The notes beneath the pieces were generated by a model. It was not told the origin of the DNA. It did no database searches and saw nothing but the letters and a program-made list of their open reading frames with translations. DNA of 50,064 nt from Eubacterium sp. TM05-53 (GTDB taxonomy: Bacteria > Bacillota_I > Bacilli_A > Erysipelotrichales > Erysipelotrichaceae). Shown here one piece after another: positions 43,762-50,064 of the stretch (position 1 is its first letter; the number at the start of each line of letters is the position of its first letter). The position numbers were made by a program, and so were the translations under genes. Location of the stretch: NCBI RefSeq assembly GCF_003436425.1, contig NZ_QSPK01000009.1, positions 1-50,064 of the forward strand. The letters run 5' to 3'.

Positions 43762-45631
43762 AATCTTTATTTGTTTGTGCTGGGATTTCAGCTGGTTTAT
43801 TTAAGATATACATGAATTCTTCACCTGTAATGGTTTCTCTTTCATATAAGAATTTGGCAAGTTCATGTAGCTTCATCTTATTGTCTTCTAGAATTTGATA
43901 AGCCTCATCATGTGCTTTTTTAATCAAGGCGATGGTTGCCTCATCAATCTTAGTAGCTGTTTCATTTGAACAAGCTAAAGATGTATCGCCACCTAAATAC
44001 TGGTTATTTACTGTTTCTAAGGCTGTCATACCAAATTCATCCGACATACCTAGACGTGTAATCATGGCTCTAGCAAGTTTAGTAGCTTGTTCAATATCGT
44101 TGCTGGCACCACTTGTGATAGAATTGAAAATCAACTCTTCAGCACAACGACCACCAGTATACACCATAATCTTTTGGTAAGCTTCTTCTTTTGATAGTAA
44201 GTTTTGTTCATTTTCTTCTACTTGCATAGTGTATCCCAAAGCTCCTTTTGTACGAGGAATAATGGTAATCTTATGAACGGGAGCCGTATTTTTACATTTG
44301 GCTGCCACTAAAGCATGTCCAATTTCATGATAAGAAACAATCATTCTTTCTCGATTTGAAATCACTGCACCCTTCTTTTGTTCACCGGCAATAACGATTT
44401 CAATGGCTTCTTCCAAATCTTTTTGAACTACAGCTTTACGATGGTCACGAACAGCTAATAAAGCTCCTTCATTAATGATGTTGGCAAGTTCGGCACCACT
44501 GGCACCTGCACTAGCTCTAGCGATTACGTTAAAGTCAATGTTGTTTGAGCATTTGATGTCTTTGGCATGTAATTTAAGAATGGCTTCACGACCTGCAAGA
44601 TCTGGAAGTTCAACAGGAATTCTTCGATCAAATCGACCAGGACGAGTTAAGGCAGGATCTAATGAATCTGGACGGTTTGTAGCAGCAAGTAATACAACGC
44701 CTTTTGAACCATCAAATCCATCCATTTCAGCAAGTAACTGGTTCAATGTCTGTTCACGCTCATCATTACCGTTCATTCCTGCGCCATCACGTTTTTTACC
44801 GATGGTATCAATCTCATCAATAAATACAATACAAGGAGCTTTTTCACGTGCTTGTTTGAATAGGTCACGTACTTTGGCAGCACCTCTACCGACAAACATT
44901 TCTACAAATTCACTACCGGAAATCGAGAAGAATGGAACGCCAGCCTCACCCGCAACAGCTTTGGCAAGTAATGTTTTACCAGTTCCTGGAGGCCCTACTA
45001 ATAAGGCTCCTTTTGGCATTTTGGCACCAATCTCTTTATATTTAGCTGGATTGTTTAAGAAGTCGACAATTTCTTGTAGGTTCTCCTTCGCTTCTTCTTG
45101 TCCAGCAACATCTTTGAATGTTTTTCCCGTTTGTTCACCGACATATACTTTGGCATTGCTCTTTCCTAGATTGCCTAGACCAAAACCAGAGCCTTGTGAA
45201 AATGACATTTGATCATCTCCGCCCATTTTCTTTTGCATACGCTTAAACATCCATGATCCAAATGCCCAGAAAATGATTAATGGTAAGAAAAAGGAAATTA
45301 AACTCGATAAAATTGGATTCATTTGTTCTTGATAGACTTGGCCAAACTTAGCTCCGGATTTATCCAAGCGATTGACTAGATCTGAATCGTTCATAACACC
45401 TGTTTTATAGGTCTTATCTGTTGAGTCTTTCTTTAGTGTGTAATAAATATTGTGATCTTCAATTTGAACTGTATCTACTTTCTTTTCTTCAATTTTATTT
45501 AAGAAATCTGAGTAATTGGTGGTTTCAAGCTTGGATTGTTGAAACATAGGGAATACGATAAGGTTTAAAGCCATAATGACAATCAATATGATCATGTAAT
45601 ATCTATATAAAGGCTTTTTTTGTTTGTTCAT
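43760..45631 (-). CDS. ftsH: ATP-dependent zinc metalloprotease FtsH
   Basis: 623 residues: membrane segments at about 12-30 and 110-130 flank an extracellular FtsH-ext domain, then the AAA module with G-P-P-G-T-G-K-T (Walker A, about 213-220), F-I-D-E-I-D (Walker B), the SRH R-P-G-R-F-D-R, and the protease H-E-I-G-H near 436. A hexamer extracts and degrades membrane and regulatory proteins. AGGAGG lies ten bases upstream of the start. The gene has a -10 TATAAT and a CIRCE operator at 45673-45699, which is unusual for ftsH. Confidence 0.95.
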   Translation of the reverse strand: MNKQKKPLYRYYMIILIVIMALNLIVFPMFQQSKLETTNYSDFLNKIEEKKVDTVQIEDHNIYYTLKKDSTDKTYKTGVMNDSDLVNRLDKSGAKFGQVYQEQMNPILSSLISFFLPLIIFWAFGSWMFKRMQKKMGGDDQMSFSQGSGFGLGNLGKSNAKVYVGEQTGKTFKDVAGQEEAKENLQEIVDFLNNPAKYKEIGAKMPKGALLVGPPGTGKTLLAKAVAGEAGVPFFSISGSEFVEMFVGRGAAKVRDLFKQAREKAPCIVFIDEIDTIGKKRDGAGMNGNDEREQTLNQLLAEMDGFDGSKGVVLLAATNRPDSLDPALTRPGRFDRRIPVELPDLAGREAILKLHAKDIKCSNNIDFNVIARASAGASGAELANIINEGALLAVRDHRKAVVQKDLEEAIEIVIAGEQKKGAVISNRERMIVSYHEIGHALVAAKCKNTAPVHKITIIPRTKGALGYTMQVEENEQNLLSKEEAYQKIMVYTGGRCAEELIFNSITSGASNDIEQATKLARAMITRLGMSDEFGMTALETVNNQYLGGDTSLACSNETATKIDEATIALIKKAHDEAYQILEDNKMKLHELAKFLYERETITGEEFMYILNKPAEIPAQTNKD

Positions 45632-45659
45632 GAGTGTTCCTCCTTATGAAATTGATTAC

Positions 45660-45699
45660 ATTATACACCTTATTAGCACTTTAGCAAGTAGAGTGCTAC
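45660..45699 (-). promoter_or_regulatory. ftsH promoter with CIRCE (HrcA) operator
   Basis: TTAGCACTT (45673-45681), nine bases, GAGTGCTAC (45691-45699) matches CIRCE (TTAGCACTC-N9-GAGTGCTAA) at 16 of 18 half-site positions with the exact spacing. On the minus strand TTGCTA (45682-45687), 16 bases, TATAAT (45660-45665) forms a promoter that the operator covers. HrcA repression with release on heat shock is expected. Confidence 0.8.
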
Positions 45700-45723
45700 A
45701 CATTCCATAATTCCACATAATTT

Positions 45724-45753
45724 AAAAGAAAAAGTATCGCGATTGCGATACTT
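45724..45753 (-). terminator. Intrinsic terminator ending the beta-glucoside operon
   Basis: AAGTATCGC (45732-45740), GATT, GCGATACTT (45745-45753); the minus transcript runs on as UUUCUUUUAAA. Confidence 0.85.
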
Positions 45754-46588
45754 AATGCGTTGTGATACGCGTAATATGCACAATTAAATATATTTTTTCA
45801 TCACGCGTAATTTGTTTACGTAGTAATCTATCGATATATTTTTCGATTTGTTCTACGCAGTCTAATGCAGAAGAATTCTTGATAATATATGTATAATATA
45901 TATCATCATTTTCATTTTCAAGCATTTTATTTTCTAAAAGTCGTTGTAAGAAAAATTGCATGTGAACAACAAATCTTGAATAGTTTAGCGAATTCTCATC
46001 AATTGTATAGCCATAATGTAATTGAATGATTTGGAAAATGTCTTTTAACATTTTAACCATCAACATACCATTCTCTGTTGAAAGATCATTCGATTTGATT
46101 TGTGCATTCACAAAATGGAATGCGATATTTCCAGCTTCAGCCTCAGGAAGTTGAATGTTTAGTGTTTCATTAATATAATCTACGGCATGTAGGCCAATCA
46201 TAAATTCGTTGGGATAGAATTTTTGGATTTCCCACAACATTCTATTTTGAAGAACAATGCCTTTTTCATATCTTTCCACTGCATAAAGTAAGTGATCTAA
46301 CAAGGTCACAAAGATTTGTTCATTTAGAGGAGAAGATATTTTAAGTTGAGCCATTTCAATGATGTGGTGCACAATTTCTAAATAAATATCGGGTGCATTT
46401 TCTAAAACTTGAAGATACCCATTTTTGTTTGTACCTTCTTGAAGGACATATGTTTTTTCAATGTCTTCTTGTTTGATTTCATCTCCGACCTTATAGTGGA
46501 AACGCAATCCTTTTCCCATCACGATCATTTCATCATGATTATCGTTTACTAGAAGCATGTTGTTGTTTAGAAATTTTTCAATAATCAT
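45752..46588 (-). CDS. BglG/LicT-family transcription antiterminator
   Basis: 278 residues. The N-terminal RNA-binding CAT domain (1-55; M-I-V-M-G-K-G-L) is followed by two PRDs (about 65-170 and 170-278) whose conserved His residues (H-A-V-D-Y-I, H-F-V-N, I-V-H-I-T-R) are PTS phosphorylation sites. It binds the RAT RNA hairpin at 49945-49972 and stops the leader terminator from forming when beta-glucosides are taken up. The ATG is preferred over a GTG three codons upstream, as AGAGG sits at the right distance. It is the last gene of its own operon. Confidence 0.92.
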   Translation of the reverse strand: MIIEKFLNNNMLLVNDNHDEMIVMGKGLRFHYKVGDEIKQEDIEKTYVLQEGTNKNGYLQVLENAPDIYLEIVHHIIEMAQLKISSPLNEQIFVTLLDHLLYAVERYEKGIVLQNRMLWEIQKFYPNEFMIGLHAVDYINETLNIQLPEAEAGNIAFHFVNAQIKSNDLSTENGMLMVKMLKDIFQIIQLHYGYTIDENSLNYSRFVVHMQFFLQRLLENKMLENENDDIYYTYIIKNSSALDCVEQIEKYIDRLLRKQITRDEKIYLIVHITRITTH

Positions 46589-46606
46589 GTGAAGCACCTC
46601 TTATAC

Positions 46607-48019
46607 TTATATATTTTTTCCGTTTTCTTCGATGGTTTGTTTGTACCAATAGAAACTATCTTTTTTATAACGCTTTAATTCTTTTAAATCAAATTCATCA
46701 CGATCCACGTAAATAAATCCATATCTTTTCTTATATCCCTGGTGTGTACTTACAACATCAATAGCCGCCCAAGGACAATAGCCAAGCATTTCAACACCAT
46801 CTGTAATGGCTAAGCGCATCTGGTGAAGGTGCTTTTGAATAAAATCAATACGATATTGATCGTGAATACATCCATCGGATTCTAATGTGTCATTGGCACC
46901 AATTCCGTTTTCTGTGATTAGAATAGGAAGTTGGTAACGTTCATATACCTTTCTTAAAGTATATCTGAATCCAACTGGATCAACAACCCATCCATATTGT
47001 GTTTTCTCTACATATGGATTTTCGCTTGGACGATAAACACCTTGTTCACCTAACATAATTTGTTGATCACCAGCTCTTGCCGCTACATCCGAAGCATCAC
47101 CCTTACTAGCAGCAATTGTTGCGGTTGAATAATAGTTCATTGCGATAAAGTCGGGATTTGCGCCTTTTAATGTTTCAAAATCTCCATCTTGAATTTCTGG
47201 AGCAATATTACGATCTGTTAAGTAAGACCATGCCAAAGGGTGGTATTTTCCAAATGCACATACATCGACAAAGTTCCAACAGCGAAGGACTTCCCAGTTA
47301 TGAGCGGCAATCGCATCATTTGGATTACAAGTAGCTGGATACATAGCCGTTAAGTTTAGTGCCGGTCCAATTTTTCCTTCTGGAACCATATTGTGGAAAA
47401 GTTTCATAACTTTTGCCTGTGCAAGCATCATATGGTGGTTTTGTTGATACAAATCTTTCTTTGATGGTAATTTTCCACCTTTAGGTAAGCCAATGGCACC
47501 TGGATGTAAAATCATTGTGTTTTGTTCGTTGATTGTTAACCAATATTTTACTTTGGATCCAAAATGGTTAAATAATACTTTTGCATATTCAACAAAAGCA
47601 TCAATCGTATCACGATTTAACCAGCCTCCCTTTTCTTCTAGGCAATAAGGTAAATCAAAATGATACATTGTAACAACAGGTTCAATGTTATATTTTAAAC
47701 ACTCATCAATGACATTGTTGTAGAACTCGATGCCTTTTTTATTCACTTCACCAGTTCCATTTGGCAAGATACGTGTCCATGCGATAGAGAAGCGATAGGC
47801 TTTTAATCCCATTTGCGCAAATAGGGCAATATCCTCTTTGTATCTGTGATAATGATCGGAAGCTACAGAGAAGTCTGCTACATCACTTGGATGTTCATAC
47901 ATATCAATAATGGATGGGCTTTTACCATCTTCGCTAATAGCACCTTCAACTTGGTAAGCTGAAGTGGATGCTCCCCACAAAAAGTTTTGTGGGAAGTCTT
48001 TTAATTTAGAATAGTGCAT
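46607..48019 (-). CDS. 6-phospho-beta-glucosidase (GH1)
   Basis: 470 residues. The acid/base Glu is in L-T-I-N-E-Q-N (about 175) and the nucleophile Glu in I-L-I-T-E-N-G-I-G (about 375); the N-terminal F-L-W-G-A-S-T-S-A-Y-Q-V-E-G-A is the GH1 signature. It splits phosphorylated beta-glucosides (arbutin, salicin or cellobiose type) brought in by the EII at 48030 into glucose 6-phosphate and the aglycone. It lies 10 bases from the EII stop, with GGAGG upstream. Middle gene of the operon. Confidence 0.94.
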   Translation of the reverse strand: MHYSKLKDFPQNFLWGASTSAYQVEGAISEDGKSPSIIDMYEHPSDVADFSVASDHYHRYKEDIALFAQMGLKAYRFSIAWTRILPNGTGEVNKKGIEFYNNVIDECLKYNIEPVVTMYHFDLPYCLEEKGGWLNRDTIDAFVEYAKVLFNHFGSKVKYWLTINEQNTMILHPGAIGLPKGGKLPSKKDLYQQNHHMMLAQAKVMKLFHNMVPEGKIGPALNLTAMYPATCNPNDAIAAHNWEVLRCWNFVDVCAFGKYHPLAWSYLTDRNIAPEIQDGDFETLKGANPDFIAMNYYSTATIAASKGDASDVAARAGDQQIMLGEQGVYRPSENPYVEKTQYGWVVDPVGFRYTLRKVYERYQLPILITENGIGANDTLESDGCIHDQYRIDFIQKHLHQMRLAITDGVEMLGYCPWAAIDVVSTHQGYKKRYGFIYVDRDEFDLKELKRYKKDSFYWYKQTIEENGKNI

Positions 48020-48029
48020 GGTTTACCTC

Positions 48030-49868
48030 CTAGTCTAAAGAAATTAGTTTGTTTCCGTGTTGAATTGTTGATTTGTTTTCAATTTGAATCGAATTAAAAT
48101 CCTTTGAATTTGTGATGATTACAGGTGTTGTTGTTTCATAACCAGCTTCTTTGATTTTTTCTAAGTCAAAAGTTAATAGTAATTGTCCTTTTTTTACTTC
48201 ATCATTCACCTTGATTTGAGGATCAAAATATTTTCCTTGTAGGTTTACAGTATCAATACCTACGTGCATTAAAATTTCAGTTCCATTCTTTGATTTTAAT
48301 CCAATCGCATGACCAGTAGGGAAACATACAGTGATAGTTCCATCACAAGGTGCATATAAGTTTCCAGTGCTAGGTTCAATTGCGACACCTTTTCCCATAA
48401 TTTCTTGTGAGAATACATCATCATTTACTTCAGATAATGGTTTTACAGTTCCATCACAAGGAGCATATACTTCATCTTTTGAAACAGCAGTAGTAGCTTC
48501 TACTTCTTCTTGTGGTTCATCTTCTTTAAATCCTAGAATCCATGATGCGACAAATCCAACAACGAAAGAAATGATAATTGTGACAATGGCATGTACCACG
48601 TTCATTGGGTTTTTACCAATAAATGCAGGGATGGCAGTTAATCCTGGAGAAACAAAGGCATAACGTACTAAACCTGTAATTCCAGCATAGATACCTCCGG
48701 CAGCTCCACCAATCATAGAAGCAACAAATGGGCGTTTTAATTTTAGTAATACACCATATAAACATGGTTCTGTAATACCCATAACGGCTGTAAATCCAGA
48801 TGAGGATGCGAGTGATTTTAAGTTTTCATCTTTTGCCTTTAATGCGACAGCCAAAGTAGCTCCACCTTGTGCAATATTACTTGCCAACATACCAGGTCCA
48901 TTTACAATTTCATATCCAAGTGTAGAAATTTGACTTGTTGCGATTGGTGTCATGGCCCATGCAGTACCTGTTAGTGTTAAGAATGGTTGGAAGGCACCCA
49001 TCAACATTGGAATCAACCAGCTTACGTGGGCATTTAAATAGTTAGCACCTGATTGTACTAAATCATTTAATAAGTTTCCTAATGGACCAACAATAATTAG
49101 GGCAATAGGAACAGAGATAAACATAACTAGTAGTGGTTTTAAGAAAAATTTGATGATAGATGGTGAATATTTTTCGGCAAACTTTTCAACGTAAGACATG
49201 ATCCATACGCTTAAAATAATAGGAATTACACTAGATGCATAGTCAACTAATACAACGGGAGCTCCAAAGAATGTTAATGGTTCACTGGCTGAAACTAGAC
49301 TAGACCATGTTGGGTGTAAAAGAGCGCATGCCATTGTCATTGCCATGATTGGGCTTGTTTTAAATTTTTGACTGGCACCATACGCAAGAAGTACGGGCAT
49401 GAAGTAGAATGGGGCATCCGAAATAAAGTTGATGATTTCATAGGTAGAACTTGCTTCATTTACTAAGTTAAATAAAACTAAGATAGATAGTACGGCTTTA
49501 ATCATACCTCCACCAATTAAAGCAGGGATAACAGGTGTAAATGTTGTAGAAATAACACTGATAATGCGGTTTACAACACTTCCTTTTTCTTCTTCAGCTT
49601 CCTCATGAGAAGTAGAAGGTACATCTTTCATTTGGGATTGAATGGCTCTAAATACAGTTTGTACTTCGTTACCAATTACGATTTGGTATTGTCCACCTTT
49701 TTCTACGACGCTAATAACTCCATTTAAAGATTCTATTTTTTTTGTGTTGACTTTATTCATATCATAGAATTCAAGTCTTAAACGAGTTGCACAATGTGTT
49801 AATTGTTTGATGTTTTCGATACCACCAATGTTTTGAATGATATCGTTTCCTAATTGTTGATAATTCAT
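48030..49868 (-). CDS. bglP: PTS beta-glucoside transporter, EIIBCA
   Basis: 612 residues. EIIB at 1-85 carries the phospho-Cys (L-T-H-C-A-T-R-L-R, C26); EIIC spans about 100-450 with ten or so membrane segments and the G-I-T-E-P motif; EIIA (about 470-612) has the phospho-His in I-L-M-H-V-G-I-D-T-V. It imports and phosphorylates beta-glucosides at the membrane. AGAGGAG precedes the start. First gene of the operon, directly behind the RAT/terminator leader, so its phosphorylation of the antiterminator can control its own expression. Confidence 0.94.
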   Translation of the reverse strand: MNYQQLGNDIIQNIGGIENIKQLTHCATRLRLEFYDMNKVNTKKIESLNGVISVVEKGGQYQIVIGNEVQTVFRAIQSQMKDVPSTSHEEAEEEKGSVVNRIISVISTTFTPVIPALIGGGMIKAVLSILVLFNLVNEASSTYEIINFISDAPFYFMPVLLAYGASQKFKTSPIMAMTMACALLHPTWSSLVSASEPLTFFGAPVVLVDYASSVIPIILSVWIMSYVEKFAEKYSPSIIKFFLKPLLVMFISVPIALIIVGPLGNLLNDLVQSGANYLNAHVSWLIPMLMGAFQPFLTLTGTAWAMTPIATSQISTLGYEIVNGPGMLASNIAQGGATLAVALKAKDENLKSLASSSGFTAVMGITEPCLYGVLLKLKRPFVASMIGGAAGGIYAGITGLVRYAFVSPGLTAIPAFIGKNPMNVVHAIVTIIISFVVGFVASWILGFKEDEPQEEVEATTAVSKDEVYAPCDGTVKPLSEVNDDVFSQEIMGKGVAIEPSTGNLYAPCDGTITVCFPTGHAIGLKSKNGTEILMHVGIDTVNLQGKYFDPQIKVNDEVKKGQLLLTFDLEKIKEAGYETTTPVIITNSKDFNSIQIENKSTIQHGNKLISLD

Positions 49869-49891
49869 ATTCTCCTCTTTCCAGGCTTATG

Positions 49892-49972
49892 GCAATAAAA
49901 AAGACCAAGATAAAAAGAGCATAAAAATGCAACTTAAATATCTTGGTCTTGCCTGCATTACCAGTAACAGCC
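49892..49972 (-). promoter_or_regulatory. RAT antiterminator RNA and leader terminator of the beta-glucoside operon
   Basis: On the minus strand the RAT sequence GGCTGTTACTGGTAATGCAG continues with GCAAGACC (plus 49945-49972), close to the LicT/BglG target pattern. Its end overlaps the terminator stem AAGACCAAGATA (49939-49950) with TATCTTGGTCTT (49901-49912), followed by UUUUAUUG. Binding of the antiterminator to RAT would block this stem. Confidence 0.92.
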
Positions 49973-49988
49973 GTTATTTACATGAGGG

Positions 49989-50018
49989 ATGATAGCATAG
50001 CTAAAAATAAAACCTGAA
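49989..50018 (-). promoter_or_regulatory. Probable promoter of the beta-glucoside operon
   Basis: Minus-strand TGCTATCAT gives an extended -10 (TATCAT, plus 49989-49994) just ahead of the RAT; TTCAGG 18 bases upstream is a weak -35. No clear catabolite-response (cre) site is seen up to the window edge. Confidence 0.55.
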
Positions 50019-50064
50019 TTATTCATGAAAAGATAATAAAAGAAGATTAGCCTTGTTGATGGAT

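Noticed and set aside
44475..45212. Long open frame antisense to ftsH
   Set aside because: It mirrors conserved ftsH codons, is low-complexity and Ser/Pro-rich, and has no start signals.

Overview
The window looks like a chromosomal piece of a low-GC, Gram-positive gut-type Bacillota, most likely Erysipelotrichia or a close relative. This rests on AT-rich DNA with AGGAGG-type ribosome sites, a split CpsC/CpsD tyrosine-kinase system, LytR-CpsA-Psr (LCP) ligases, a c-di-AMP receptor of the PstA/DarA type, a CIRCE heat-shock operator and a BglG-type antiterminator. The genus is not decided by anything I can see. There is no rRNA gene and no CRISPR array; two tRNA genes are present.

Layout. (1) 155-13,896, all minus strand: a surface-polysaccharide locus. 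It reads ugd, cpsC, cpsB, cpsD, a PepSY-like lipoprotein, a PHP phosphoesterase coupled to a phosphoribosyltransferase, a priming glycosyl-phosphotransferase, three LCP ligases (two near twins) with a small membrane protein between them, and an acyltransferase. It holds control, priming and attachment functions but no ordinary glycosyltransferases, flippase or polymerase. (2) 14,005-21,615: an accessory island with an Mrr-like nuclease, an RnlB antitoxin, an RnlA (RNase LS) toxin fused to a complete RNase HI, an orphan membrane protein, and three decayed transposase genes (an unclassified DDE type, IS1595-like, IS3). (3) 21,855-31,842, plus strand: housekeeping genes pstA, purD, fhs, pepT, tRNA-Leu, tRNA-Thr, a SIS protein, an AI-2E-type permease, purF, a HAD phosphatase, trxA and a GGCT-like enzyme. 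(4) 31,882-33,484: an IscB element with its omega (HEARO) RNA, sitting between the ribosome site and the start codon of a VanZ-like gene. (5) 33,485-43,611: VanZ-like protein, an N-terminally truncated AlbA/RecG-type regulator, M32 carboxypeptidase, nitroreductase, GNAT, DAHP synthase, a large soluble hybrid histidine kinase, an ATPase-gene remnant and an intact AAA/DUF4143-type ATPase bracketed by 25-bp repeats. (6) 43,760-50,018, minus strand: ftsH under a CIRCE operator, then a beta-glucoside operon (PTS EIIBCA, 6-phospho-beta-glucosidase, antiterminator) led by a RAT/terminator switch.

How the parts work together. In the surface locus CpsB/C/D tune chain length, the phosphotransferase starts the repeat unit on lipid, Ugd supplies UDP-glucuronate, and the LCP proteins attach the polymer to the wall. 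The purine genes sit beside the one-carbon gene fhs that supplies formyl-tetrahydrofolate. In the bgl operon the last gene codes for the protein that lets the operon be read through.

The two most notable items are the RNase HI-RnlA fusion, which joins in one chain two proteins reported to work together in E. coli, and the IscB/omega-RNA insertion, whose junctions can be read: removing it restores a well-placed ribosome site and puts a TAM-like ATGAAA directly after the would-be guide sequence.
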